DNA from: Rhodopseudomonas palustris
GTDB taxonomy: Bacteria > Pseudomonadota > Alphaproteobacteria > Rhizobiales > Xanthobacteraceae
Assembly: GCF_003031265.1 (NCBI RefSeq)
Contig: NZ_CP019966.1
Location: 2,914,001-2,978,000, forward strand
Direction: 5' to 3'
Length of the DNA stretch: 64,000 nucleotides
The notes below the pieces were generated by a model. It was given only the letters and a program-made list of their open reading frames with translations. It did no database searches and was not told the DNA's origin. Of the stretch, positions 35,066 to 44,455 are shown one piece after another (position 1 is the first letter of the stretch; every line of letters begins with the position of its first letter). The translations under genes and the position numbers were made by a program.

Positions 35066-38000
35066 AGACTCCGAGCAGGTCGCCGGCGGAACAGCTTACG
35101 TCCGGCAAGGCGCTGACCTTCGCCAACGTCGCCGAAGGCGCCGAGGGGCTGATCATCGCCGATCTGGCCCGCGCGGTCGTGGCCAAGCCCAAGGCGCCCG
35201 CTGTCAGCCTGACGGTGATCTGCCGCGATGGTCCGCGGATGCAGCAGCTCGCGCGCAGCCTGGAGTTCTTCGCGCCCGATCTCGAGGTGCTGCAGTTTCC
35301 GGCCTGGGACTGCCAACCCTATGACCGCGTTTCGCCGCACGCCGGCATCCTGGCGCAGCGTGTCACCACCCTGGCGAAGCTGTCGCGCCTGACCGGCAGC
35401 GACAAACCGCTGATCGTGCTGACCACGGTCAACGCCGCCGTGCAGCGGGTGCCGGTGCGCGAGATCATCGCCGCGCAGGCGCTGTCGGTTGCGCCAGGCA
35501 ACGTCGTGCCGATGGATTCGATCGTCGCCTGGCTCGAACACAATGGCTACAGCCGCGCATCGACCGTGCGTGAAGCCGGCGAATATGCGGTCCGCGGCGG
35601 CATTCTCGATCTGTTTCCGGCCGGCCTCGACCAGCCGGTGCGGTTCGACTTCTTCGGCGACCAGCTCGAATCGATCCGCACCTTCGACGCCGAGACCCAG
35701 CGCACGCTGCACACCATGCGCGGCCTGGACCTGGTGCCGGTGTCTGAATTCCAGCTCGTCACCGAGACCATCCGCCGTTTCCGCATGGGCTACGTCGCCG
35801 CGTTTGGCGCGCCGCATCCGGACGATCAGCTGTACGCCGCGGTCAGCGAAGGCCGCCGCCATCCCGGCATGGAGCACTGGCTGCCGCTGTTCCAAGAGCG
35901 GATGGACACGCTGTTCGATTACCTGAAGGGAACGCCGGTCGCGATCGAGCCGCAGAGCGAAGACGCTGCGCGCGAGCGCTTCAAGCAGATCGCCGACTAC
36001 TACGACGCCCGGCGCGAAGCGATGGAGCAGCCCGGCTCCGGCGCGATCTACAAGCCGCTGCCGCCGGATCGGCTGTATCTCACCGACAGTGAATGGACCG
36101 CGCGGCTCGAAGGCGTCGCCCTGGCGCGGCTGACGCCGTTCGCGCTGCCGGACGACACCAGCGACGTGATCGATGCCGGTGCCCGTGCCGGCCGCAACTT
36201 CGCGCCGGAGCGCGCGGACGCCAACGTCAACGTGTTCGAGACGCTGGTGGCGCACGTCTATGCGCTGCAGGCTGCGCGCAAGAAGGTGGTGATCGCGCTG
36301 TGGAGCGAAGGCTCGCGCGACCGCATGGCGAGCATGCTGAAGGACCACAAGCTGGTCGCGCTCACCAGCGTCAATTCCTGGCGCACCGTGCAGGCGACGC
36401 CGCGCAACGAAACCATGCTGGCGGTGGTCGGCCTGGAGTCCGGCTTCGAGACCGACGCCTTTGCGGTGATCACCGAGCAGGACGTACTCGGCGACCGTCT
36501 GGTGCGGCAACGCAAGGCCAGCAAGAAGCTCGACAACTTCATCTCCGAAGTCACCAGCCTGTCGACCGGCGACATCGTGGTGCATGTCGAGCACGGCATC
36601 GGCCGGTTCGTCGGCCTGCAGACGCTCGAAGTCGGCGGCGCGCCGCACGACTGCGTCGAACTGCACTACGCCAATGACACCAAGCTGTTCCTGCCGGTCG
36701 AGAACATCGAACTGCTGTCGCGCTACGGCTCCGACGGCACCACGGTTGAACTCGACAAGCTCGGCGGCTCGGGCTGGCAGGCGCGCAAGGCCAAGCTGAA
36801 GAACCGTATCCGTCAGATCGCCGGCGAACTGATCAAGGTCGCTGCCGAACGGCATCTGCGCGAGGCGCCGAAGCTGCCGGTGCAGCCGCAGCTCTATGAC
36901 GAGTTCTGCGCGCGCTTCCCCTACGACGAAACCGAGGACCAGCTCGCCGCGATCAACGCGGCACTCGGCGATCTGGAGAAGGGCACGCCGATGGACCGTC
37001 TGGTCTGCGGCGACGTCGGTTTCGGCAAGACCGAGGTGGCGCTGCGCGCGGCTTTCGCGGTGGCGCTCGACGGCAAGCAGGTCGCGGTCGTGGTCCCGAC
37101 CACGCTGTTGGCGCGGCAGCACGCCAAGACTTTCACCGAACGCTTCCGTGGCTTCCCGGTCAATGTCGGCCAAGCGTCGCGACTGGTTTCGACCAAGGAG
37201 CTGTCGCAGGTCAAGAAAGGCATCGCCGACGGCACGCTCGACATCGTCGTCGGCACCCACGCGCTGCTCGGCAAGTCGATCAAGTTCAAGGATCTCGGCC
37301 TCGTCATCGTCGACGAGGAGCAGCACTTCGGCGTGACCCACAAGGAGAAGCTGAAGCAGCTGCGCTCCGAGGTCCACGTGCTGACGCTCAGCGCGACGCC
37401 GATCCCGCGCACGCTGCAGCTCGCCATGACCGGCGTGCGCGACCTCTCGATCATTGCGTCGCCGCCGGTCGACCGGCTCGCGGTGCGAACCTTCGTGGCG
37501 CCGCATGATCCGTTGATGATCCGCGAGGCGCTGCTGCGCGAGCGCTATCGCGGCGGTCAGGCTTTCTACGTCGTGCCGCGGATCGACGATCTCGCCGAGG
37601 TGAAGGACTTCCTCGACAAGCATGTGCCGGAGATGAAGGTCGCGGTCGCGCACGGCCAGATGCCGCCGGCCGTGATCGAGGACATCATGTCGGCCTTCTA
37701 CGACGGCAAGTTCGACATCCTGCTGTCGACCACGATCGTCGAATCCGGCCTGGATATCCCGAACGCGAACACGCTGATCGTGCACCGCGCCGACATGTTC
37801 GGCCTGGCGCAATTGTATCAGCTCCGCGGCCGCGTCGGCCGCTCCAAGCTGCGCGCCTACGCGTTGTTCACGCTGCCGCAGCACAACATCACCGCGCAGG
37901 CGGAGCGCCGGCTGAAGGTGCTGCAATCGCTGGAAACGCTCGGCGCCGGCTTCCAGCTAGCCTCGCACGACCTCGACATTCGCGGCGCCGGCAATCTGCT

Positions 38001-38580
38001 CGGCGAGGAGCAGTCCGGCCACATCAAGGAAGTCGGCTTCGAGCTGTATCAGCAGATGCTCGAGGAGGCGATCACCAACCTCAAGGCCGGCATCGTCGAC
38101 GAGCCGGTCGCCGACCGCTGGTCGCCGCAGATCACCATTGGCATGCCGGTGCTGATCCCGGAGGACTTCGTCGCCGATCTTGCGGTGCGGCTGTCGCTGT
38201 ATCGCCGGCTCGCCGATCTCGACACCGACGAGGAGATCGAGAACTTTGCCGCCGAGCTGCGCGACCGTTTCGGTCCGCTGCCCGACGAGGTGCGCTATCT
38301 GTTCAAGATCGCGGCCATCAAAGCGTATTGCCGCCGCGCCAATGTCGAGAAGGTCGACGCCGGTCCGAAGGGCGTGGTCATCAGCTTCCGCGACAACGCG
38401 TTCGCGCAACCGGACAAGCTGGTGTTCTTCATCAAACGCCACGGCGAAGCCGCCAAGGTGCGGCCCGACATGAAGGTGGTGTTCTTCCAGGTCTGGGAGA
38501 CGCCGGAAGAACGGCTGATGGGGACGACCGATATCCTCAAGCAGCTCGCCGACCTCGCCGAGAACCGCAAGGCGGCGTGA
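35062..38580 (+). CDS. mfd: transcription-repair coupling factor
   Basis: Mfd removes RNA polymerase stalled at DNA lesions and recruits the UvrABC system. The 1172-residue product has the UvrB-like N-terminal domains (about 30-360, with FPAWDCQPYDRVSP and a GGILDLFPAG block). The CarD-like polymerase-interaction domain follows (about 495-580, with GDIVVHVEHGIGRFVGL). The RecG-like translocase comes next with CGDVGFGKTEVALR, VVPTTLLARQH, DEEQHFGV, LSATPIPRTLQ and RGRVGRS, and then the C-terminal TRCF domain. It overlaps sdhE by 4 bases. It ends next to an intergenic palindromic repeat. Confidence 0.97.
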   Translation: MKTPSRSPAEQLTSGKALTFANVAEGAEGLIIADLARAVVAKPKAPAVSLTVICRDGPRMQQLARSLEFFAPDLEVLQFPAWDCQPYDRVSPHAGILAQRVTTLAKLSRLTGSDKPLIVLTTVNAAVQRVPVREIIAAQALSVAPGNVVPMDSIVAWLEHNGYSRASTVREAGEYAVRGGILDLFPAGLDQPVRFDFFGDQLESIRTFDAETQRTLHTMRGLDLVPVSEFQLVTETIRRFRMGYVAAFGAPHPDDQLYAAVSEGRRHPGMEHWLPLFQERMDTLFDYLKGTPVAIEPQSEDAARERFKQIADYYDARREAMEQPGSGAIYKPLPPDRLYLTDSEWTARLEGVALARLTPFALPDDTSDVIDAGARAGRNFAPERADANVNVFETLVAHVYALQAARKKVVIALWSEGSRDRMASMLKDHKLVALTSVNSWRTVQATPRNETMLAVVGLESGFETDAFAVITEQDVLGDRLVRQRKASKKLDNFISEVTSLSTGDIVVHVEHGIGRFVGLQTLEVGGAPHDCVELHYANDTKLFLPVENIELLSRYGSDGTTVELDKLGGSGWQARKAKLKNRIRQIAGELIKVAAERHLREAPKLPVQPQLYDEFCARFPYDETEDQLAAINAALGDLEKGTPMDRLVCGDVGFGKTEVALRAAFAVALDGKQVAVVVPTTLLARQHAKTFTERFRGFPVNVGQASRLVSTKELSQVKKGIADGTLDIVVGTHALLGKSIKFKDLGLVIVDEEQHFGVTHKEKLKQLRSEVHVLTLSATPIPRTLQLAMTGVRDLSIIASPPVDRLAVRTFVAPHDPLMIREALLRERYRGGQAFYVVPRIDDLAEVKDFLDKHVPEMKVAVAHGQMPPAVIEDIMSAFYDGKFDILLSTTIVESGLDIPNANTLIVHRADMFGLAQLYQLRGRVGRSKLRAYALFTLPQHNITAQAERRLKVLQSLETLGAGFQLASHDLDIRGAGNLLGEEQSGHIKEVGFELYQQMLEEAITNLKAGIVDEPVADRWSPQITIGMPVLIPEDFVADLAVRLSLYRRLADLDTDEEIENFAAELRDRFGPLPDEVRYLFKIAAIKAYCRRANVEKVDAGPKGVVISFRDNAFAQPDKLVFFIKRHGEAAKVRPDMKVVFFQVWETPEERLMGTTDILKQLADLAENRKAA

Positions 38581-38591
38581 TTTCGCCTCAG

Positions 38592-38676
38592 CGTCATTGC
38601 GAGGCGCGCAGCGACGAAGCAATCCAGAAGCTCCGTACACCGGCCCGTGGATTGCTTCGCTGCGCTCGCAATGACG
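38592..38676. repeat. palindromic intergenic repeat (copy 2)
   Basis: The ends CGTCATTGCGAG (38592-38603) and CTCGCAATGACG (38665-38676) are a perfect 12-base inverted repeat. An inner pair GCAATCCA (38619-38626) and TGGATTGC (38648-38655) adds a second stem. Copy 4 at 63386 shares both arms and the GCAATCCAGA core, so this is one repeat family. It lies between mfd and the convergent GGDEF-like gene. Confidence 0.85.
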
Positions 38677-38696
38677 GGATCGTCTTGGCTGGACGC

Positions 38697-39929
38697 CTAC
38701 GACGCCGCGCGGCGGCGGTCCTGCTGCACCACGCGGGTGAGGATGGCGCGGGCGGATTCGTCCGGCATCAGGGTCGCGACGCTGACGTCGGGATCGATCC
38801 GGGCCTCGCGCCTTGCGCTGTGAGCCGTCTGCTTGATCACGCTGCTGAGCCGCCGCGCGATCGCCTGGGCGTTGCGCAGGTCAGTTGCCGCGAACACCAC
38901 CAGCAGCGTGCCGTCGGTCTGCAGCGTGCCGAAGTCCATCTTGCGCATCAGCCGGCTGACGATCCGTGCGGCGTCGTTGACCGCGCGGCGATCGGCGCGG
39001 TGCAGGACGAAACGCGCGACCGACAGGCCTTCGCCGCGAGTCTGCGCCTGATACACGGCGGTCGCAAAATCGCGCTCGAACGCAGCCTCGGTGAGGAGGC
39101 CGGTGCGGGGATCGAGCAGCCCGCCGGCATCGAGCGAAGCCAGCGTGCGGGTGAGCCGGCCCTCGAAGGCGTGCTGGCGCACCAGCGGCAGCGCGGCGCC
39201 GACGATCCGCGCCGGATCGCCGTCGACGAATTCGAGGTTGGGCAGTTCGAAGCTGCCGTGCGGCGCCGGAATGCCGACCACGATCGGCAGATGCCGGAAC
39301 CGGGTGTCTTCCGACAGCACGGTGAGAAAGGCATCCACCACGCGTGAGCTGAAGCCTTCGGCCAGCACGATGCCGTCGAGATCGCGGGCGTTGAGATGCT
39401 TGGCGGCGGCTTCGATCGACAGCGCGCCGACCACCCCGACCCGTTCGCCGAGCGCCACCGACAGCGCCGGATAGGCGGCGCCGCGGCCGATCAGCAGCAC
39501 GGTCGCGTCCTGCAGCGGATCATGGTCGGACAGTTCAGTGAGGCCGCTCGGATCGGTCAGGCGCCGCATCGCGGTGGCGTGCAGTGTCCGCACCCGCAGC
39601 GCGGCCCGCAGCCGCGGCGCCAGATGGATCAGCTCGCGCGGATCGGCGCTGAACGGCATGACGTTGTCGGGCAGGCCGCCATCGGCGCCGATCGCGATCA
39701 GCGGCACGTAGGGCTGGAGCAAGCCGATCTGGCGGGCGAGTGTCTCAAGGGAGCCGGCGGGCGCACCGCCATCTGCGACCACGGCCGACGGTCGCAGCCG
39801 GCCAACCGCTTCGCCAGCTTCCGGCCATGCAGAAGCGAGCACTGGAAACAGTTTGGCGTCCGTCAGTGCTGCGAGGGTCGGCGAGCTTTCATCGTCGGTT
39901 ACGACGAGGATAGGCGCGTGGTACGACAT
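38697..39929 (-). CDS. degenerate GGDEF-domain protein with receiver-like region
   Basis: A 410-residue protein. Residues about 5-115 and 140-250 look like two receiver-type folds (APILVVTDDE, AVVADGG, TVLLIGRG and GIVLAEGFSS). The C-terminal part (about 270-400) is a GGDEF fold: LLDPRTGLLTEAAFERDF is the DxxTGL opening. The metal-binding stretch reads FVLHRADRRAVND in place of the usual DxDhFKxxND, and the signature position reads TDGTL (338-342) in place of GGDEF. Enzymatic activity is therefore very unlikely; it may bind c-di-GMP or act as a scaffold. Similar degenerate proteins exist in alphaproteobacterial cell-cycle circuits (PopA-like). It is 48 bases downstream of an adenylate-forming-like gene on the same strand. 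Confidence 0.8.
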   Translation of the reverse strand: MSYHAPILVVTDDESSPTLAALTDAKLFPVLASAWPEAGEAVGRLRPSAVVADGGAPAGSLETLARQIGLLQPYVPLIAIGADGGLPDNVMPFSADPRELIHLAPRLRAALRVRTLHATAMRRLTDPSGLTELSDHDPLQDATVLLIGRGAAYPALSVALGERVGVVGALSIEAAAKHLNARDLDGIVLAEGFSSRVVDAFLTVLSEDTRFRHLPIVVGIPAPHGSFELPNLEFVDGDPARIVGAALPLVRQHAFEGRLTRTLASLDAGGLLDPRTGLLTEAAFERDFATAVYQAQTRGEGLSVARFVLHRADRRAVNDAARIVSRLMRKMDFGTLQTDGTLLVVFAATDLRNAQAIARRLSSVIKQTAHSARREARIDPDVSVATLMPDESARAILTRVVQQDRRRAAS

Positions 39930-39977
39930 TCCAAGAACGGCTCCCGCGGTCGAGGCGAAAACCGTAAGCCGTCGCTG

Positions 39978-41513
39978 TTAATGCGGCGTCAACGTCGATG
40001 CGCGGTTTTCATCGACCTTCGGAGCATCGCGGAAGGCTTCGACCATCAAAGGGTTTAGGCCGAGTTCTGCAAGTGCTTCACGAGCTCTGGAATTGTCCTG
40101 TGCGCGGCCTGCGAGCCGATAGCCGCTAAGCCGGTCCGGCAGCGCCGTGAGCAGCGCGCCCTGGCCGAGCCGCTTCGCCCATTCCTGCAGGTCCTGGGCG
40201 AGGAAGCGATAGCCGCCGACCGCCATCACCCCGGCAGGTGGAGCGGTGATGCAGATCGAGCCGGTGGCACGGTCGAGTCGGGCCGCGTAGCCGGTGTCGA
40301 CGTAGTCTGGCGGCGGCGCCATCGGGATCGAACTGTTGAGCGGCGGCAGCGGCGCATAGGCGGCGAGCGTCACCATCGGACCACGCAGCCCGAGCGTGCC
40401 CTTCGGCGTGATCAGGATTTCGCCAGCAGTCGAACCGCCGGCATGATCGCGCGGCGCGGTGTGCGGCCCCGGCATGATCGCAGCCGGAGTACCTTCCGCC
40501 GTGCGCTGGGCGCCGAACAATCCGGCTTCGCCGAACAGATAGATGTCGGTGAAGTGGGCCGGCGTGCCGATCCAGTTCGGGCTGGAGGCGACCTGCTCGG
40601 GTGCGCGCCAGAGGCCCACCACGCTGCGCAGCGACGGAGCCTGCGCTGTCAGTCCGGCTTCGCCGAGGCGGAGAGCAAGGGGCGCCGGTGCGACCAGGGC
40701 CTGACAGCCGAGGTCGACGATCTGCCGCTCCAGTAACGCGTCATCGAACGGGTGGTGCAGGGCCAGCGTGCCGCCGCTGAGCAGCCACGTCACCATAGAC
40801 GAGGCCAGCCCGGCGAACGTCGCCGGCGTCTGCGCCGACAGCAGCACCGCGCCCTGCGGGATCGCGCTTTCGAGGAAGACAACCAGACCGCCTGCGATCA
40901 GATGCAGATGGCTGCGCGGGATCGCCCGGACGCCGTCGCCGGTGGTATCGAACGAGATCACCGCGGCGCGGCGGGCTTCCTGTGGTCCCGGCGCCGGCGG
41001 CAATGCGGTGGGATCTTCCATCGCGGCGTCGAGCGAGGCCATGCCCTCGGGCAGGTCATCGCCGAAGCCGCAGACATGGCGGATCGAGAAAGCTTCCGCC
41101 GCGGCGTTCATGGCCAGATCGGAGTGGCTGACGCCGTCGATCCAGCGTGTCGACACGATCGCCCGCGCACCGGTGCGGTTCAGCGCGGCGGTGAGATCGG
41201 CGTGGCGCCAGAGCTGCGGCAGCAACGCAACGACGAGACCGGCGCGATGTGCCGCCAGGACGGTGAGCGGAAATTCGATGGTGTTCGGCAGTTGCACCGC
41301 GATCACCGAATTGCTCGGCAGACCGGCGGTGACGAAATGCGCGGCCAGCGCCGAGATCGCGCGGTCGGCCTCGGCATAGGTCATGCGCCGCGGCGGCTGC
41401 CCGGTGATGCGCTGCTTGTCCGGCGGATCGATCAGCGCGATCGCATCCGGCTGACGGGCGAGGGTGCGGCGAAACAGTCCGTCGAGCGTCGGCGAGGTGT
41501 TGGGCGGGCTCAC
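39978..41513 (-). CDS. adenylate-forming (acyl-CoA synthetase-like) protein with degenerate active site
   Basis: A 511-residue member of the AMP-binding superfamily, by layout: MTYAEADRAISALAAHF, VAVQLPN-like segment, HRAGLVVALLPQLWRHADL and GEILITPKGTLGLRGPMV. The ATP-binding P-loop is altered: SFDTTGDGVRAIPRSH (187-202) stands where active enzymes have S/T-G-T-T-G-x-P-K-G. The C-terminal catalytic Lys region (usually PRTxxGK) is not found; the end reads NPLMVEAFRDAPKVDE. It may be a pseudoenzyme or act without adenylation. Its start is 4 bases after the stop of the YejA-like binding-protein gene, so they share an operon. Confidence 0.8.
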   Translation of the reverse strand: MSPPNTSPTLDGLFRRTLARQPDAIALIDPPDKQRITGQPPRRMTYAEADRAISALAAHFVTAGLPSNSVIAVQLPNTIEFPLTVLAAHRAGLVVALLPQLWRHADLTAALNRTGARAIVSTRWIDGVSHSDLAMNAAAEAFSIRHVCGFGDDLPEGMASLDAAMEDPTALPPAPGPQEARRAAVISFDTTGDGVRAIPRSHLHLIAGGLVVFLESAIPQGAVLLSAQTPATFAGLASSMVTWLLSGGTLALHHPFDDALLERQIVDLGCQALVAPAPLALRLGEAGLTAQAPSLRSVVGLWRAPEQVASSPNWIGTPAHFTDIYLFGEAGLFGAQRTAEGTPAAIMPGPHTAPRDHAGGSTAGEILITPKGTLGLRGPMVTLAAYAPLPPLNSSIPMAPPPDYVDTGYAARLDRATGSICITAPPAGVMAVGGYRFLAQDLQEWAKRLGQGALLTALPDRLSGYRLAGRAQDNSRAREALAELGLNPLMVEAFRDAPKVDENRASTLTPH

Positions 41514-41517
41514 GGGA

Positions 41518-43398
41518 TCACCTCTGCGGCGGTTGCTGCGGCGGCGGCCGATACCACCATGTTTCGGGAAGATAACCCGTCAGGGCAGTGGCCTTCGGAC
41601 GTTCTAAACGATTCCAGCGCGCGATCCATTGCTCACGCACGCTGTACACAGGGACCACGTAGAACCCCGAGATCAGGACGCGATCGAGCGCGCGCACGGC
41701 GTCGACGAAATCGGCGCGGCCGCGGGCACGTAGCAGCGCCGCAAGCATCGCGTCGATCGCCGGATCCTTGGCGCCCATGTAGTTGCGGGTGCCCGGCGTG
41801 TCGGCGGCGTCGCTCCCCCAATAGAACGACTGCTCGTTGCCGGGCGACAGTGACTGGTCCCAGCGGTTTGGGATCATGTCGAAGTCGTAGGCGAGGCGGC
41901 GCTGATCGAACTGCACGGCATCCACGGTGCGGACCGACACGGTGATGCCGGCGCGCTTGAGGTCGCGGGCGAACGCCAGTGCGATCCGTTCCTGCTCCCG
42001 CGTCGTCACCAAGAGCTCGAAGGTGAGGGGCTGGCGGGTGTCGCGCTTGCGCAGCACGGTGCCGTCGAGCTGGTAGCCGGCCTGCTCCAGCAAATCGAGC
42101 GCCCGGCGCAGGCCGGCGCGGTCGCGGCCCGAACCGTCGCTCGCCGGCAGCCTGAAACTGCCGTCCAGGATGTCGGCGCGGAGCCGCGACAGATATGGCT
42201 GGAGCAGCTTGCGTTCGCCGTCATCGGCCGCGCGGCCATAGGCCGACAGCTCCGAGCCGCCGAAGAACCCCGCGGTGCGGGTGTAGAGGCCGAAGAAGTA
42301 GTTGCGATTGATCCACTCGAAGTCGAACAGGTTGAGCAGCGCCTCGCGCACCCGAACATCGGCGAACACCGGACGGCGGGTGTTGAACACCAGGGTGTCG
42401 GTCGGCTCCGGCGTGCCCGGCTTGATCGCGTCGCGGATCACGTCGCCATGCCGTGCGGCGGGGAAGTCATAGCCTTCGCTCCAACGCAGCGGATCGGTCT
42501 CGACGCGGAAGTCGTAGAGCCCGCGCTTGAACGCCTCGAACTGTGCATTGGACTCGCGGAAGTAATCGATCCGCACCTCGTCGAAGTTCCACAGGCCGCG
42601 GTTGATCGGCAGGTCGCGGCCCCAATAGTTCGGGTCGCGCGTCAGGGTGACGCTAGTACCGGCCTGAACATTGGTGACACGGTAGGGGCCGGAACCGAGC
42701 GGCGGTTTCAGGGAGGTTTCTTCGAAGCTGTCGGGATCGACCGCGTGGCGCGGCAGCACCGGCATCAGGCCGAGGATCAGCGGCAGCTCACGGTCCGGCG
42801 CACCGCCGAAATCGAACCGGACGGTGAGGGGATCGAGCGCTTCGGCGCTGGCGACCTTGCCGTAATACAGGCGGAGGTTCGGCCGGCCCTTGTCGCGGAG
42901 TAGCTTCCAGGAGAACAGCACGTCCTCGGCGGTGACCGGCTTGCCGTCGGAAAACCGGGCGCGGGGATCGATCCGAAATGTGACGTAGCTGCGAATGTCG
43001 TCGGTTTCGACCGAGCGCGCGAGCAGGCCGTACAAGGTGAACGGCTCGTCATGGCCGCGCGCCAGCAGACTCTCGATCACATAACCGCGCATCTGCTGGA
43101 CGGCGATGCCTTTGACGATCAGCGGGTTGAGACTGTCGAACGCGCCGACAACGCTGGCGATCATCCGGCCACCCTTGGGGACGTCCGGGTTGACGTAGGG
43201 CATCGCGGTAAAGTCGGCCGGCTGCGCGGGCTTGCCGTGCATGGCGATCGCATGGCTGACGATCGCAGGTGCTGGAGTGCCGGCCGGCTCGGCGCCTGCC
43301 GAGGTGGCGCCGGTCAGGCATCCAGCGCCGATCGCGAACGCGACGGCGAGGGCCTTGATTCGGCGGATGAAGCGGTGTTCTGATTCGACGCGTCCCAC
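41518..43398 (-). CDS. YejA-like ABC peptide-binding protein
   Basis: A 626-residue periplasmic substrate-binding protein of family 5. The signal region is IKALAVAFAIGAGCLTGATS, ending near AGAEP. The mature part opens with HAIAMHGKPAQPADFTAMPY and NPDVPKGG, the pattern of YejA-type oligopeptide or microcin-C-like binders. Later blocks are RARFSDGKPVTAEDVLFSW, LGSGPYRV, DPNYWGRDLPINRG and NEQSFYWGSDAAD. No permease or ATPase gene is adjacent, so it would feed a transporter encoded elsewhere. It is the first gene of a minus-strand group with the adenylate-forming-like protein and the degenerate GGDEF protein. Confidence 0.88.
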   Translation of the reverse strand: MGRVESEHRFIRRIKALAVAFAIGAGCLTGATSAGAEPAGTPAPAIVSHAIAMHGKPAQPADFTAMPYVNPDVPKGGRMIASVVGAFDSLNPLIVKGIAVQQMRGYVIESLLARGHDEPFTLYGLLARSVETDDIRSYVTFRIDPRARFSDGKPVTAEDVLFSWKLLRDKGRPNLRLYYGKVASAEALDPLTVRFDFGGAPDRELPLILGLMPVLPRHAVDPDSFEETSLKPPLGSGPYRVTNVQAGTSVTLTRDPNYWGRDLPINRGLWNFDEVRIDYFRESNAQFEAFKRGLYDFRVETDPLRWSEGYDFPAARHGDVIRDAIKPGTPEPTDTLVFNTRRPVFADVRVREALLNLFDFEWINRNYFFGLYTRTAGFFGGSELSAYGRAADDGERKLLQPYLSRLRADILDGSFRLPASDGSGRDRAGLRRALDLLEQAGYQLDGTVLRKRDTRQPLTFELLVTTREQERIALAFARDLKRAGITVSVRTVDAVQFDQRRLAYDFDMIPNRWDQSLSPGNEQSFYWGSDAADTPGTRNYMGAKDPAIDAMLAALLRARGRADFVDAVRALDRVLISGFYVVPVYSVREQWIARWNRLERPKATALTGYLPETWWYRPPPQQPPQR

Positions 43399-43617
43399 GC
43401 CGGGATTTTTACCACATTAGCGGCTGGAAACCGGTGCCCGGGGATTGTTGCCATTGATCTTTGCGTTCGCCAATGTATTGAAGGCGGGCAGTCGATGATG
43501 CCCACCGGCTCGTCACGTAACCGCCTCAATTGGCACCGAGACAGCGGCCAAACGGACCGCTGTCAGCTCCAGCGTCGCAGGTTGGGGTGCGCGACCGTTT
43601 CAGAAAGGGTTTTCCGA

Positions 43618-44370
43618 ATGAAGTCTTGCAACTTGGTCGCGTCGGCCGGGCCGCGCGGGCGGGCCTTCGCCCTGCTGGCGGCGACCGCGTTCGCGGCGTT
43701 GACCATCGTCCCCGCCGCGCAGGCCCAGCAGCCGGCCGCCCCGAAGGCAGCCCCTAAGGCGGCGCCGAAGGCAGCCCCGGCGCCGGCGCAGCAGGCTCCC
43801 GCCCAGGGACAGCCTGAGCAGCAACAGGTTCAGCTGATCTACGCGCCCTGGACCAAGTTCTGCCTCAAGGGGCAGGACGCCAACGCCAAGCAGGTGTGCT
43901 TCACCGGCAAGGACGGCCGTATCGAATCCGGTCAGCCGGTGATCGCCGCTGTGATCATCGAGCCGGAAGGCGAGCCGAAGAAGATCCTGCGCGTGACGCT
44001 GCCGCTCGGCATGCAGCTCGTGCACGGCACCCGCATCATCGTCGACAGCAACGCGCCGCAGCAGAGCCCGTATGTGATCTGCTTCGCCAACGGCTGTATG
44101 TCGGACTACGAAGCGACGCCGGATCTGATCAATCAGCTCAAGAAGGGCCAGAACCTGATCGTCCAGGCGATCAACTCTAACGGCGCGCCGCTGACGCTGC
44201 CGCTGCCGTTGGCCGAGTTCGCCAAGGCCTATGACGGCCCGCCGACCGATCCTAAGCAGTTCGAAGAGACCCAGAAGAAGCTGCAGGAAGAGCTACAGAA
44301 GCGCGCTGAAGAGCAGCGCAAGAAGCTGGAAGCTCAGGCTCCGGCCGGCGCCAACCCGGCTGCCAAGTAA
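43618..44370 (+). CDS. invasion-associated locus B (IalB) family protein
   Basis: A 250-residue exported protein from ATG 43618 (MKSCNLVASAGPRGRAFALL). The signal peptide ends near AAQAQQ. A low-complexity linker of repeated PKAA units covers about residues 37-70. The IalB domain (about 78-210) shows YAPWTKFCLKGQDANAKQVC, LRVTLPLGMQLVHGTRI, and VICFANGCMSDYEAT, with the conserved cysteines. A charged helical tail (KKLQEELQKRAEEQRKKLEA) ends the protein. The family is common in rhizobia and brucellae and is linked to the periplasm or outer membrane. A strong terminator follows. Confidence 0.9.
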   Translation: MKSCNLVASAGPRGRAFALLAATAFAALTIVPAAQAQQPAAPKAAPKAAPKAAPAPAQQAPAQGQPEQQQVQLIYAPWTKFCLKGQDANAKQVCFTGKDGRIESGQPVIAAVIIEPEGEPKKILRVTLPLGMQLVHGTRIIVDSNAPQQSPYVICFANGCMSDYEATPDLINQLKKGQNLIVQAINSNGAPLTLPLPLAEFAKAYDGPPTDPKQFEETQKKLQEELQKRAEEQRKKLEAQAPAGANPAAK

Positions 44371-44394
44371 CACGCGACTGCAATCGCAAAATGC

Positions 44395-44427
44395 AAAGGG
44401 CGCCCAGGTGGCGCCCTTTCTGTTTTC
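44395..44427 (+). terminator. rho-independent terminator of the IalB-family gene
   Basis: AAAGGGCGCC (44395-44404) and GGCGCCCTTT (44410-44419) form a perfect 10-base-pair stem with a CAGGT loop, followed by CTGTTTTC. It is 25 bases past the stop codon and has the right layout for a rho-independent terminator. Confidence 0.9.
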
Positions 44428-44455
44428 TGCGTACTCGCCGGCGCCTGCCGCGTTG

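Noticed and set aside
35047..37926. A 959-codon open frame on the minus strand across mfd.
   Set aside because: It is antisense to an unmistakable mfd gene; long antisense frames are expected at this GC content. Its sequence is rich in His, Asp, Arg and Gln and has no family motif.
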